64,000 nucleotides of DNA from positions 39,647,852-39,711,851 of the forward strand of contig OX463849.1 of the NCBI GenBank assembly GCA_949825065.1. Direction: 5' to 3'. This DNA is from Odontocerum albicorne. Lineage: Eukaryota; Arthropoda; Insecta; Trichoptera; Odontoceridae. The notes beneath the pieces are model-generated. The model searched no databases and was not told where the DNA came from. It saw only the letters and a program-made list of their open reading frames with translations. The position numbers and the translations under genes are program-made. Below, in pieces: positions 10,387-22,470 of the stretch (position 1 is the first letter of the stretch; the number at the start of each line of letters is the position of its first letter).

Positions 10387-10835
10387 TATTGAAGCTGCAA
10401 TTAAGTTAGGATATATTTTATCTTGGAAAAATACCTTTTGACTCGTAGGATTCATGTGTTGACGAAAGGATCAACACAGATGTATAAACCATACAAACGT
10501 GCTTTAAGGCCAATAAATGCAGAACACAAAAACAATGCCGTGCAGTTTTTACATTTTTACAAAAATTCCAGCTCGATTTCTTCACAATCATAGCTATTCG
10601 TAATGTTGGTGTGAATTTCCTCATCAAGTGTTGAGCTAATTATGTTGTTCTCCATTTTCTATAAAAATCTAAAAAATCTGTTAACATAAATGAATGTCTT
10701 TTAAGATCTCACGTGGCTAGTAGACAGATCATCTAACATACGTGATCTTTCCCTGCCCATGCAATGCTGACTAAATGAAATGTCTTTTGTTTTACTTAAG
10801 ATTATTATTTTTTTAAATTAAACACTGAATATTTC
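10387..10835. other. No gene seen
   Basis: A 69-codon minus-strand frame (10418-10627) has no recognisable domain. Otherwise AT-rich and unremarkable. Confidence 0.45.
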
Positions 10836-10837
10836 GG

Positions 10838-10897
10838 ACCATATGCATATCGACCCACGGGGAAATCCCCGGTAGCCATCGGTCCAGTCCGCCACTG
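10838..10897 (-). mobile_element. Possible DNA-transposon end (CAGTGGCGGACTGG)
   Basis: On the minus strand the sequence opens CAGTGGCGGACTGG and continues with a small GGGGATTTCCCC palindrome. CAGTGGCGGA-type starts are common at hAT-like ends. Only one end is visible and no target duplication can be read. Confidence 0.3.
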
Positions 10898-11414
10898 CTT
10901 TCTACATTTATTCACATTTCAATACGGTTATCTTCTTGAGAAAATCTAATTTCCTTGATTTGACCGTATTTGAACCGATAAAGATTTTTTCAACACATTC
11001 AATAACCCCTTCCAAAATCTAAAATTGTATCTTACACATCAGTGTTATCGAGATATGGCACAATTTTTTATTGTTTACAATACAACGTAGTGGGTTTATT
11101 GTTATGCAGCAATCATTTCTCACAAATCGGAAAAATGTTAACGAGGTCTTAAATGAAAATCTATTGATAAATGAACTTCTATTGATATATGAACAATTAC
11201 ATTATGTGTATTCATTCTGCGTACATTGAAAAGTTCGATCGATCCAGTTGAAGGAATGGGGCAACGGAAACGTATTATTTCAAATAAAACCAAGGAATCG
11301 ACAAGTATAGAAGGTACCAGAAGATTGAAAATACCTAGAAAAATGTGGCACGGCCAGATCATTCAAATTGTGGAATAAGAAAGAGTGAAAAGTCTTTATT
11401 TAAATAGGTGATCC

Positions 11415-11600
11415 AACCACACTAGGGGATGATTGGTGGCACTACATCAAAGCCAAAAATAATATTCTAGGCGAGTGCTTATGACGTGGGAAGAGCGAAA
11501 TATGTGTGCCAGGATATAATGCAGTGAAGATATGTTCTCTCCGCCAAGTCCAATATGTCTATGACGCTATGGTGATAATATTTTTTTCAACAATATGTGT
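11415..11600 (+). pseudogene. RTE-like LINE tail fragment
   Basis: About 11493-11525 reads AKYVCQDIMQ, the same C-terminal segment as at 3662-3754, followed by a TGGTGATAATA tail. The part at 11415-11460 resembles the LINE 3' untranslated region at 35.33 kb (CTAGGGGATGATTGGTGGCA). Two LINE scraps may therefore be joined here. Confidence 0.45.
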
Positions 11601-11762
11601 AGGCTTCTCAAAATTGGAGTGTAGGCAGGTTGATGCGTCGAGACGATAAAACGTATTCTTAAGTTTAATATGTTTTTTATGGAATATTACAAGTAATGCA
11701 GATGTCCCTGGAGTGATCTTTGGTCATTAAATAGAACAAGAAAAAAAAATATATATAAAACA

Positions 11763-11850
11763 ACCTCCATGCCCTATTTAGCAAGACACATCTCTTCCTA
11801 CCCGGAGGTAGCGGGTTCGATTCCCGATGGAACCCAGATTTTTTTTAAAT
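11763..11850 (+). repeat. SINE head only (tRNA-like), plus strand
   Basis: CCTCCATGCCCTATTTAGCA (A-box side) and GCGGGTTCGATTCCCGATGG (B-box side) are followed by AACCCAGATTTTTTTTAAAT. The body after the poly-T junction does not match either SINE body, so only the head survives. The A-box is mutated. It is not a functional tRNA. Confidence 0.65.
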
Positions 11851-11984
11851 AAATTTCTGTAAATTTCTTGAAATTAATGAGTAAAATAGAGGGTTGATCT
11901 AGAATCAATAGAAAACGCCCGTTTTCGTTACCCAAATTTGTGACTGAACAGGTATTTAAACAGTTGAGCTCTTCCGTGTCACAA

Positions 11985-12065
11985 AAGACATAGAATGTAG
12001 TGAATATCTGTTCTCTCTGCCAACTCCAATAAGTATATGACGTGATGGTGATGATTTTTTTTTTA
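11985..12065 (+). repeat. RTE-like LINE 3' tail scrap
   Basis: TGTTCTCTCTGCCAACTCCA, then TATATGACGTGATGGTGATGA, repeats the sequence at 11530-11580 and the end of the copy at 21.95 kb, with a T-rich tail. Only the 3' end remains. Confidence 0.45.
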
Positions 12066-12069
12066 CAAT

Positions 12070-12530
12070 ATCCTTAATATCACTTTTTGCTTGAAATGGG
12101 TTGAAATATATTTTTATAAAATGGTTTCTTGCATGAAATTAAATATGATAGTTGAATAGCTATTTTTAAATACAACAATTCCTTTACATTTACGCTATTT
12201 TGATTATTTTCAAGTAAATTTTTGCATACATGTAGTTTAAAACAGGTTTTGTGCTATTTTTTTTTTGTATGGATTCATAATAATACATTCAGCAAGTGTG
12301 CAGAATGGTGCAATATAACACATGTCATAATTTTGCATAGTAAATACAATAAATTCTTTCAATCAAACCTAATATACCTTAATTCAAACAGAAACTTGTG
12401 GTAATTTTTTTAATGTTAGAAGGTGTAGACTTTTCTCGTAAATGTCTTTCAACTGGTGAGAACAGTTAGTTATCACTTTTAAATTTATATTTTGTATGCC
12501 ATAATGCGGTGCCAAAATCCCACGATAGGA
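12070..12530. other. No gene seen
   Basis: AT-rich sequence with a 60-codon frame at 12222 lacking recognisable features. Confidence 0.45.
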
Positions 12531-12534
12531 TATC

Positions 12535-12634
12535 TTCGTGTAGTTTCAAATCAGTGTACACGATGTCTTCTTGTAGTTTCAAATCAGTGTACATGATGTC
12601 TTCTTGTAGTTTCAAATCAGTGTACACGATGCGC
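12535..12634. repeat. 33-bp minisatellite, 3 units
   Basis: TGTAGTTTCAAATCAGTGTA plus CACGATGTCTTCT occurs three times with one internal change (ACATG for ACACG). The period is a multiple of three, so both strands show artificial-looking 11-residue protein repeats in frames spanning 12466-12811. I do not consider these coding. Confidence 0.9.
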
Positions 12635-12639
12635 AACAA

Positions 12640-13270
12640 ACATCGCACTACAGAAAGTGTGATTATGGAAGATCCAATGGAAAGCATCATTGTATCCTAC
12701 TTGTATCTTCACTCATTGGTCCTCTGTATAACTGGAACATATGTTTTATGTACATTAATACTACCTCCATTTACACGGAGAATTGCTTCCAGGAAAACAG
12801 CGCGTAAATAAAAACCATATAATTGACATCATTGCCAAAGCTTTGTAAAATAGGTGATATTTTACTTATTTCCAAATACTGTATTCTTACATAGTTATTT
12901 TTTAAATAAGTCTATATTAGCAGTTACTAGAAACTTATTAATCACACATTTTGTTGAGAGTCGTACGATTTATTTATACGAAGAAAAAAATTAAAGAATG
13001 TACAGTTTGCTGTATCTATAGGTACACAAAAATCACTCTTAGTGAATGGATCTTTCATTGTCGCTCTCATATTTGTAGCTGTTTCAATTCAATCATACGT
13101 CATTTACTATTTTTTTCATGCTCAAATAATATAATATATAAATAAAATATTAAAATGTATAAAAATATATATTTATGAAGTTAATATCCAGCCAAAAATG
13201 TATCTGACAAAATGTACGAAACGAAAAAGATGGCGCGGTTGTCTTAATATTTTTTTCAATTGAATTTGCA
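12640..13270. other. No gene seen
   Basis: Short frames of 64-65 codons without recognised motifs lie on both strands. The right side leads into the 133-bp satellite. Confidence 0.45.
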
Positions 13271-13274
13271 TACG

Positions 13275-13945
13275 TACAAAATATCACATTTGCTTCCCTG
13301 AGGGTACTCGTATCAGATCTTATTTCGTATCCAAACAAGCTGTACAAGCCTCATCTATGCTCAACCTATTATTCATTAATGTCACACTGTTATTATTTAT
13401 CGTTGAAAGACAAAATATCATATTTGATTCCCTGAGAGTACTCGTATCAGATCTTATTTCGTATCCAAACACGCTGTATAAGCCTCATCTATGCTCAACC
13501 TATTATTCATTATGTCACACTGTTATTATTTAACGTTGAAAGACAAAATATCACATTTGCTTCCCTGAGGGTACTCGTATCAGATCTTATTTCGTATCCA
13601 AACATGCTGTACAAGCCTCATCTATGCTCAACCTATTATTCATTATGTCACACTGTTATTATTTATCGTTGAAAGACAACATATCACATTTTCTTCCCTG
13701 AGGGTACTCGTATCAGAGCTTATTTCGTATCCAAACACGCTGAACAAGCCTCATCTATGCTCAACCTATTATTCATTATGTCACACTGTTATTATTTATC
13801 GTTGAAAGACAACATATCACATTTGCTTCCCTGAGGGTACTCGTATCAGATTTTATTTCGTATCCAAACACGCTGCACAAGCCTCATCTATGCTCAACCT
13901 ATTATTCATTATGTCATACTGTTATTATTTATCGTTGAAAGACAA
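13275..13945. repeat. 133-bp satellite, 5 units
   Basis: CGTTGAAAGACAA recurs at 13401, 13534, 13667, 13800 and 13933, exactly 133 bases apart. Each unit includes CTTCCCTGAGGGTACTCGTA and TTCGTATCCAAACACGCTG. Units differ by only a few bases, so the array expanded recently or is kept uniform. Confidence 0.95.
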
Positions 13946-14099
13946 AATTTTCTCAAAAATGAAATTCTTAACTTCCGTCTTTGGTTGATTTTTAACATGT
14001 AAAATTGATTCGATTGCCATTAATAAAAAATCGTATTACTGAACTGTTTGATTCCCTTCAATACCCAAAAATATAAAAAGAATCCCAAAGCTGGTAAAA

Positions 14100-14290
14100 A
14101 GAGTTCATCTAATAACGAAACATGTGCTGGACGTTATTGCCTCTTCACGTGCGGTAGTATTGCTATTAAGTGCGATTATGAACAACGAGTTTCTTATATA
14201 CTCCAGTGGTTCTAAAGGTGCCAATTCGGATGAGAAGTTAAAGGGGGTTTTAGGTGAAGTTTACATATAATTTTGAGGAACCATTTTAAC
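14100..14290 (+). repeat. SINE-2 body fragment
   Basis: GAGTTCATCTAATAACGAAA, CTCTTCACGTGCGGTAGTA and CCAGTGGTTCTAAAGGTGCC match the body seen at 29.2, 44.2 and 47.4 kb. The tRNA-like head is absent, so this is a 5'-truncated or head-deleted copy. Confidence 0.65.
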
Positions 14291-14800
14291 TGACACGAAG
14301 ATATTGAGTTTCAAAGTTCTTAAATTGTATGTTTTCTTCCCTTATTATAAATTGACCAAAGAACGCTATTTTAAATATATTATATATCAATATCTTTAAA
14401 ATGAAAAAAAAAAAACATTTTCACTCTTAATTTAACTCTTGGCCAAAATAAGATCGACATATGCCATGTTTTATTTTAAATACAACACTGTCATAATTCA
14501 AAATATGGCAATCTTGCAGTAAAAAATTTAACAAGGGGATTATTTTAGAATGCCACATATCCAATTTGCCAGCATCATGTTGAAAAAAGGGAAATTTTTA
14601 ATCATTACCCATTACTAACATTTTTGACCGTCATATTCGCTCGGATTCGACTAATTAAAAATAATTGTTTTTGATTTTAGATTTTAATAAAAAAAACTGT
14701 CACAAGGCAAAATATATTCATAAGCAATTTTTTTATCAATTGAATATTTGATTTAATAAAATACGTATATTTAAAATTATTTCAAGAGAGTGACAGTGGA
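14291..14800. other. No gene seen
   Basis: Very AT-rich with no recognisable features. Confidence 0.5.
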
Positions 14801-14807
14801 TTCACAG

Positions 14808-15066
14808 CATATCGTCGGTTTTCTGGCACAAATTGGTAACTATCATTTTATTGTTTCTGAGATATTTCAATTAAAAAGTTGAAACTCAAAAACTTATATA
14901 TACATAGTATATATGTGCATCAGAGTACTTAAATATTTTTCAATTCCAACAAACATATAATTTAATTTTTTACCAGAATGCACATTGCACATTTAATGAG
15001 AATAACTAAAAAAATCTCATTCGAAATCTGGCACTTACCAATTTATGCCGAAAACCCGATGGTATG
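14808..15066. mobile_element. MITE with ~33-bp imperfect inverted ends, TA target
   Basis: The left end CATATCGTCGGTTTTCTGGC and the complement of the right end CATACCATCGGGTTTTCGGC align over about 33 bases, followed in both by AAATTGGTAA. TA lies at the expected boundary on both sides (14810-14811, 15063-15064). The internal ~190 bp is AT-rich and non-coding. TA duplication points to the Tc1/mariner group, but no autonomous partner is visible. Confidence 0.7.
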
Positions 15067-15244
15067 ATCAATATTATAAATAAGGAAAAAAAATATTATC
15101 TCATAACTATGTTATTTTCACTTATGACAGTCTTGCATACGAGGTTTGATGTATTTTCTCATACCAATGTACTCGTATAAATGAAAAAAGAAACTAATCT
15201 ACATACAAAAATGTATTAAAAAATATGTTTATTCATAGTAACAT

Positions 15245-15460
15245 AGTATGGAAATATACGAATCTATCCTGAAATTACACATATATGTTAAGACAATGGA
15301 AAAGAAAAGAAAACATTTGAGAGAGAAGTTATCAAAAGGTCTGTTCTTACTCATAATATCGTCCCAATCGAGATACATCCCCACCAATAAAAGAGTGAGC
15401 CTGGTCGCGAGGTCGCCAGATGTTTTTCAGCCCACACTTTTGCATACGTAAATTATAATT
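15245..15460 (+). repeat. ~200-bp interspersed repeat (also at 58.5 kb)
   Basis: Landmarks CCTGAAATTAC, ATGTTAAG.CAATGGAA, TTTGAGAGAGAA, TCGAGATACA and GTCAGAT/GCCAGAT with TTTTTCA are shared in order with 58470-58660. The family is unidentified. A 67-codon frame here is not conserved in the second copy. Confidence 0.65.
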
Positions 15461-16580
15461 AAAAATGTATTATAAATTATTAGTTATAAACTTATAAACT
15501 CATTAACACAATTAAATATATTAACGCATATATTCACACATACACATACAACCCTAAATTTATTGCCACTCTAAAGAGAGAGAATAAAGTCTAAATTTTG
15601 GCAAAACATAAATAAACCAGAAGACATTTTTTTTGCTGAGAGTTGTCAAATCACATGAACGGCTGCAGCTCAGATTTATTAAACTATTTATGTGTATTTA
15701 TTTTAGAATTTTGTAGGTGTAAAGTCAGCTGTCTCAAACAGGCAATGAGCCATTTAACCAATAACACATTTTTTCAGCTTATTTAAAATACCGAAAAAGC
15801 AAAGGTCTCTTCTGTATGTGCAAAAATATAAAGCTCGATCAAAGGGTATTTCATGAATAAATTATCTTATGACCTGTGGTTTTTATCATCAGGGCTGCCT
15901 TTCTTAACATGTTGACTCGCAGCTATCCTTTTGGAGGTTTTCCTAGTTTCTATTACTATCTCACAATATCATTTACTTCACATATTTCTCGAATACGGGG
16001 ATTTCCAATATGAAGTGTTTTTACTACAATAACTCGGGGAGTTTTTATTTAATTGTTTTGGAGCACATTTTTAGTTTTTATTATATCTGCTGTAGACTCT
16101 ATAACATATGAGTAAGTCACAATTAGTCTTAGACATGCTTAATAAATTTAACCTTACTGTATATTCAGATGTACTTGTTATTTTAGACTACGTCTTTAAG
16201 GTATGCTTATGTACTTAATAAATTAATAATCAGTACTTGATCTTAATAAATGTGATTTCAATGTTTTTCATGTGTATGCAAGTACTGATAATAATTATCA
16301 CCCCCGTTCACGCTTTATTATAAACTGACCTGGTGGAGCTTCGGTTTTATGTTGGACTTTTTCATTAACAAACTTTCTTTAGCCTTAATTGTTTTTTCCA
16401 TAAAATCGTAACAGATAAGAATAAATAACGTGTCTTATTTTGCGTTTCTCCTTCAACGTTTCGCCACAATTATTACTATATATGTACGAGTATAGTGATC
16501 CTATTTTCTCTTTATTTATAAGTTCCATATAAGGATATTTCTTTTATAAAAGAGATCTTCTTTTGATATTTCTAAAAATG
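15461..16580. other. No gene seen
   Basis: AT-rich DNA with no frame, repeat or RNA structure that I can support. Confidence 0.5.
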
Positions 16581-16585
16581 ACAAA

Positions 16586-16641
16586 ATCTATACCTTGTAT
16601 CGGTCTATACACGTAGGTATAGACCGATACAAGGTATAGAT
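16586..16641. repeat. Perfect 25-bp inverted repeat, 6-nt loop
   Basis: 16586-16610 is the exact reverse complement of 16617-16641, with ACGTAG between. The arm includes CCTTGTATCGGTCTATAC. It could be a local inverted duplication or, if transcribed, a short hairpin RNA. Natural microRNA precursors usually have longer loops and mismatched stems, so I favour the duplication. Confidence 0.9.
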
Positions 16642-16961
16642 ATACACCTTTAGTATGTTTTAGTGAGAATTTATTTTCAAGTCAATAAGTGAAATGGAAC
16701 AATGAATGAATCAATAATGTATTAAAGCGGGCGTCTGTGTGACATGAATAATTCCTGAAGGTTTCTTGAGATTGCACGAGTAGAATGGAGGAACATAAAT
16801 ATTTATTTACTGCAAGTGCCCTGCTTATTGTTTTATTTTACTTTTGCTGTTTGTTATTCGTGGTATTGGCGATCTCTCAAAAGATGACTTCTGAGTTCTA
16901 AGACAGAATAGTTCCTCGACTTTTCTAAACTAGTTAATTATCTACATATAAGTAAAAATGA

Positions 16962-17160
16962 TCCGACGCAATCTCCGTGTTCTAGCCACTCGTTTTCTAT
17001 GCCGAGGGTGCGGGGCTCGAGTGCTATTGTTACTATTAAAACTTCTAATTTGAATGGTTGGAAGATATGTTTTAATATATTCAATGAAAGTGCCACATGG
17101 TAATAAATCCACAAGGTTGTACTATATACAACGAAAGTGTAATACAACGCAAACAAGGCA
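16962..17160 (+). repeat. SINE-1 copy, strongly decayed
   Basis: The right part is clear: GGTTGGAAGATATGTT, CCACATGGTAATAAATCCAC, then TTGTACTATATACAACGAAA. The head region (16965-17025) keeps a weak CTCCGTGTTCTAG and GCGGGGCTCGAG. The middle is altered by insertion or rearrangement. Confidence 0.65.
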
Positions 17161-17269
17161 TAGTTTTAGGTTGAATAATAATAAAATGAAAATAAAATAA
17201 TTTATGTCCAAGGATTGGAAGGTTTATTTGATATATCCAATAACCATACCACAATCTTATGTTAAGGTA

Positions 17270-17450
17270 GTAAAATATTTTATTTATTTTATTATTTATT
17301 ATTACACATGACAAGAAATATACACAATTTGAGAAAAACAACAGATAATTTGATTTGGACATACAATTTTAATGGATCTGGGTTTGTTGCCTTTCATTTG
17401 TCGTATCCCCAGTAAACTAGGCTTTTGCCTGTATCTCACTGAGGATATTT
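17270..17450 (-). repeat. ~180-bp short element, copy 1
   Basis: The minus strand starts ATCCTCAGTGAGATACAGGC, continues through TAGTTTACTGGGGATACGAC and ends in an A/T-rich TAAA-type tail. The same unit occurs at 25.15 kb and at 55.94 kb, where it is flanked by a 5-bp target duplication. Shared starts and A-rich tails suggest a SINE-like or short non-LTR-derived element. Confidence 0.75.
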
Positions 17451-17677
17451 AGCATGAGAAAAATAAATCGATACTTCTTTCCGATTTTTGATTACACAAA
17501 AACAAAACCCCGTTGCACGCTCTCATCAACCTGACAGTGACACTCAACTACAACTGGAAACATCTTGCGAAATTCAACTGCTCACACATCATCACTCCAG
17601 AAATACCAAAATATTCATCCCACACTATACCGCACACAATCATAAGAATAAAAATCAAAATATAAAAAAAAAAAAAA

Positions 17678-17679
<2 letters not shown>

Positions 17680-17720
<41 letters not shown>

Positions 17721-17920
17721 NNNNNNNNNNNNNNNNNNNNNNNNNNNNNNNNNNNNNNNNNNNNNNNNNNNNNNNNNNNNNNNNNNNNNNNNNNNNNNNN
17801 NNNNNNNNNNNNNNNNNNNNNNNNNNNNNNNNNNNNNNNNNNNNNNNNNNNNNNNNNNNNNNNNNNNNNNNNNNNNNNNNNNNNNNNNNNNNNNNNNNNN
17901 NNNNNNNNNNNNNNNNNNNN

Positions 17921-17970
<50 letters not shown>
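17680..17970. repeat. (TA)n microsatellite containing a 200-base gap of N
   Basis: TA repeats run up to 17720 and resume at 17921; positions 17721-17920 are N. The gap size of exactly 200 looks like a placeholder rather than a measured length. Frames translated across it are artefacts. Confidence 0.98.
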
Positions 17971-19065
<1,095 letters not shown>

Positions 19066-19068
19066 TTT

Positions 19069-19244
19069 TTTACGTCCTCCTTTACAGAGTCCATGCAGTG
19101 AGACTCAGGAACCAGTTACAAACCAATGTTAGAATCACTCCGTCCTTGGCATGCTTTAAGAAGCGACTGAAAACACTCGTAATTTCTAGTCAGTAATATG
19201 ACGTGTTTCATTCCTGATTTTTCTTTCCTCTCCATGATGAATTT
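19069..19244 (+). pseudogene. CR1-like LINE C-terminus and start of 3' UTR
   Basis: The frame reads SLACFKKRLKTLVISSQ after RNQLQTNVR, the typical ending (R-L-W-N-x-L-P ... F-K-x-x-L-K) of CR1/L2-type LINE ORF2. CGTGTTTCATTCCTGATTTT then starts the 3' untranslated region, which breaks off at about 19244 where a different LINE begins. Confidence 0.7.
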
Positions 19245-19525
19245 GATACTGATGTTTTACGTTGGATGAAGAAGAGTATTCTGAGATGCTTTGGACACGT
19301 AGAACGAATAAATGAAGAAAGACTAATAAATCAAATATACAGTGTAAATATGAGTGAGAAGCTAACAAACAAATACAAACAGACCAAGAAAAGTATGGTT
19401 TAATCAAGTGAAATATAAAAGTCACAGAAATCGTAGGAGTTGTACGAGGTGTATGAATGTTGAAAGGCAGAAAGTCTTGCGCTCTCTGCTTTCTACCTAC
19501 CTCAACAGGGAAACTGTGTCGTGGT
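19245..19525 (+). pseudogene. RTE-like LINE C-terminal fragment
   Basis: The frame reads MKKSILRCFGHVERINEERL and INQIYSVNMSEKLTNK, the R-W-F-G-H-V-E-R-M block common to this window's second RTE-like family. Stops follow at about 19398 and later. A CTGTGTCGTGG segment ends it, as in the copy at 21.95 kb. Confidence 0.7.
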
Positions 19526-19772
19526 ATGTACTTATATAATTTAAATTATTAGAAATTTTAGTTAAATTAGATTTTTAATGATTTTTATTTCAGAATTCAT
19601 CACTGAACAAGGGATTTAATAATAAATGGTGTATTTATTTATTTAAACATACAAAAAAAGAAAAAAAAATGTATAGTATTAAACATTCAGAAAGAAACAA
19701 TAATTCATTTTAAAGTAAACATTTTGCTATTTTATGGAATTAGGTTAGTTGGTCGTTTGTTTTGGCTACAGG

Positions 19773-19856
19773 AAAACAGACATCTGAGCGTATCTTGTCT
19801 GACACATACTGCGAAAACAGACATCTGAGGGTATCTTGTCTGACACATACTGCGAA
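19773..19856. repeat. 41-bp tandem duplication
   Basis: AAAACAGACATCTGAGCGTA and the 21 bases after it are repeated directly from 19814 with one change (GAGGG for GAGCG). A recent duplication just beside a SINE. Confidence 0.9.
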
Positions 19857-19907
19857 ACATACAATAAAAATCATTGATACTTTATTTCGAATACTTTTTT
19901 CCTTGTA

Positions 19908-20113
19908 TTGCATTACACTTTCGTTGTATACAGTACAACCTGGCGGGCTTATTGAAATGTGGCAATATCTTCCAACCAATCAAAAAGATGTTAAAGAGGC
20001 CTTAAGTGAAAACCAGAATGGAATATTTTTTTTAAATCTGGGTTCCAACGGGAATCGAACCTGCAACATCAGGATTGAAAGATAAGCGTCTTACCAGCTA
20101 GGCCATGGAGGCT
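19908..20113 (-). repeat. SINE-1, best full-length copy
   Basis: On the minus strand: head with GCCTCCATGGCCTAGCTGGT (A-box region) and GGTTCGATTCCCGTTGGAAC (B-box region), then a T-rich junction, body CTTAAGGCCTCTTTAACATC, and tail GGTTGGAAGATATTGCCACA, AATAAGCCCGCCAGG, GAAAGTGTAATGCAAT. This copy shows the whole family plan in ~206 bp. The tail aligns with the 3' end of the CR1-like LINE at 26660-26720. Confidence 0.9.
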
Positions 20114-20237
20114 GCTTTTTGTTATTTTTTAACGTGAAGATTAAATCCAACAATGTTTACGAAGAAGTTACCAATTTAAAAACTAAACTTTAATTTGATC
20201 AGATTCGATCAACTTGATTCTGAAATTTCAAGTAAAA

Positions 20238-20388
20238 AGGCCCATTCTCACGAATCAAGTTTATAGTTATTGACTGATTATAGTTGATCAACAAAAGTTG
20301 AATGAAATTTGTAGTGAGAACCTTTGTTTCAATAGAGTTGATCAATTAAAAAGTTGATCAACTCTATAAAAACGTGAGAACGGGCCTT
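20238..20388. mobile_element. Short MITE with AGGCCCNTTCTCACG ends
   Basis: The left end AGGCCCATTCTCACG and the complement of the right end AGGCCCGTTCTCACG enclose ~150 bp that also contains several GTTGATCAAC palindromes. The right flank is TTAA and the left flank AAAA, so a TTAA target with one decayed side is possible but not certain. Confidence 0.75.
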
Positions 20389-21170
20389 AACTCTTTATAG
20401 GGCGAGTTTTTTTTTGAGATATTGAGTTTTTTGTTGAATAAATCATTATTATGTGTATCAAATCAACTTTATTTCTTCGAAAATGTGTTTTAAAAAAAAT
20501 TTTTTTTGGAAATGAGGCGGTCGCAAATGAGACCTGTGCTCATTTCAGGGGTCATGCCAGTGGTCGCAAAAGTGACCAATGAATGTTTAGGTAATCATAT
20601 CTAAGTTAAGGTTGTATTAGGAAATATAATTCTTATATGAGATATAATGAATGGTGATTTACTTATAATACCTATTTACATATTTGACAATAAATTGACT
20701 GGATGCTTAGATCGTTGCTACTGAACATGCAGCTAACTTCACGACGATCCGTCTTTAATTAGACCTCTGCCCGTCCACTACATTTGCCAATTTGACATTT
20801 GTGTTAGTTAAAAACGTTTCATTAAGAAAATGAATCTTTATAAGTACAACCATAAGGGGTGGTCACATATGCGACCGATTTCGACTTATGCCCGTTAAAG
20901 GGTTGAAGGAAATGTTAGATAGAGATTTATTTAACCAGTTACTGCAAGTAATAATTAGTTTGTTAGTATGTTTTAAAAATATGTTTTATTTTATTATCTA
21001 TGATATGCATATCTGTACACAAGATATAATAGTTGCATCACTTCCTTTTCACTTGTGCTTTATCTTTCTCTTTATTATATTTAAAAATAAATGTCTTTTT
21101 ATATCAAAAGGATTACAATGTGAAATCAAGGGATATTGTGATAATCGATTTATTTTTTACCTTAAGACGT
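20389..21170. other. No gene seen
   Basis: Frames near 20888-21253 contain no recognisable domain and run into the SINE that follows. Short phrases TGGTCGCAAA.TGACC and TGGTCACATATGCGACC (20570, 20858) look like mild local duplication. Confidence 0.45.
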
Positions 21171-21174
21171 ATAA

Positions 21175-21368
21175 AACTTTTGTTCTATACAGTACAAACT
21201 GGCGGGTTTATTGCCATGTGGTAATTTATGCAAACCAACTAAAAAGGTGTTAAAGGAGGCTTTAAGTGAAAACCACACGGGACTCTTTTATAAAAAAATC
21301 CAGGTGCTAAAAGGAATCGAACCCGCAAGCCCTCGGTTGGTAGACAGATGTTTTATTGAGGTCGTCGT
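21175..21368 (-). repeat. SINE-1 copy, minus strand
   Basis: The tail (ACTGGCGGGTTTATTGCCAT) is at left and the head (GGAATCGAACCCGCAAGCC on the plus strand) at right. The A-box part is damaged, with TTTTATTGAGGTCGTCG replacing the usual TTACCAACTAGGCC. Confidence 0.8.
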
Positions 21369-21377
21369 AGATTTATT

Positions 21378-21975
21378 TTAAGCGATAAGAAATTAAGTCA
21401 ACGGTGCACTAAAACGCATATATTCGAACCGGACAATATGAAAATGATGTTTCACTATAGTGTTTTGTTGCCGACTGTAATGTATGGGAGTGAAACATAG
21501 CTTAAGAAAACATTGAAAATAGCTGAATAAATGCTGTAAAAATGCGTGCGTTGAGTACAGTACATGGAGTGAAAATGTATGACAGAATACAGAATGAAGT
21601 GATAAGTAATGAATGTTAATTTACGGGTGATGTATTCAGTAAGATGAATAAGTGTACGTTCAGATGGTTTGGGCATGTAGAACGAATGAATGAAGAAATA
21701 CTATCAAAAAACACATATACAGTGAAAAACAGATATAGGGTATGTGAAGTAGTGCATATGTGAATGGAAGGCGTATGAGAGGAATAACAAGGAAAGGATG
21801 GTTGGGTCAAGGCGAACGATATTCTGAAAGAAGAAAAAGTAGAAAGGCAGAGATATCTTACAGGTTGTATGAGAAGGTGTATGGATGTAGAGAGGCTAAG
21901 GGTGTATCTTGAGATAGTAAAGTATGGCACTTTGTCCTCTTTGCCTACGCCGACAGAGATATGGTGTGATGAGAT
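21378..21975 (+). pseudogene. RTE-like LINE, 3' part of the ORF with many stops
   Basis: Fragments in order: LPTVMYGSET (end of the reverse transcriptase region), MRALSTVHGVKMYDRIQNEV, CTFRWFGHVERMNEE, KANDILKEEK and TGCMRRCMDVERLRVYLEI. Several stop codons and shifts break it. The related copies at 19.2, 23.4, 39.8/40.8, 55.7-56.3 and 60.4 kb show the same order. RTE-type LINEs encode one endonuclease plus reverse transcriptase protein; only its last third is here. Confidence 0.75.
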
Positions 21976-22039
21976 GTATATCATATGTGTGCTTCGAAAA
22001 ACGTTCATTTGCAAATGAGGTATTCGAAGCACATATCGA
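21976..22039. repeat. Hairpin with nested palindrome
   Basis: GTGCTTCGAA and TTCGAAGCAC pair around a centre that holds a second perfect palindrome, TCATTTGCAAATGA. Flanking ATATG/CATAT bases extend the stem imperfectly. Possibly a tiny fold-back element. Confidence 0.6.
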
Positions 22040-22179
22040 TTTAGCTAACTTACGAGTATTAGAATAATAAATAATAAACAAATAAAAATCATTTAATAAC
22101 CAAAATATATGAAATTCTTCAAATTCTTATTCTTTCGTACGGTACACTTCCATGTATACTAATTGGTGGTTTAAAAATA

Positions 22180-22470
22180 TTGAAGAACATGACCAGGAGA
22201 TAATATTGCCGTATACCCCAGCAATCGAGCTTTTAAATTTCGAACAACTAAGTAGACAGGGATTTCACGGATCGTCCTTGCACGTGTCGGCACTTATGTC
22301 GCACGTAAAGAGTTAACAACACTAGCACATGTATTTTGCGTGTGTGAGTATTATTATCAGACAAACTTATTTTCTAGACTGGAACGCTTTTTTTTTTTAA
22401 TACCATCGGAAATCGAACTCGATTCCCCCAGGTGTATACTAAACTTCTTGCCAAATAGGCCATGGATATC
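22180..22470 (-). repeat. SINE-2 copy, minus strand, head plus body
   Basis: The head (minus strand) is at 22390-22470 with GGCCTATTTGGCAAGAAG and TCGATTTCCGATGGTA. The body lies leftwards and shares GACACGTGCAAGGACGATCC-like and GCTCGATTGCTGGGGTAT blocks with 29.2, 44.2 and 47.4 kb. Moderately diverged. Confidence 0.7.

Noticed and set aside
12466..12811. Protein frames on both strands over the 33-bp repeat
   Set aside because: Both strands are open because the unit is 33 bases; no domain, and flanks look random.
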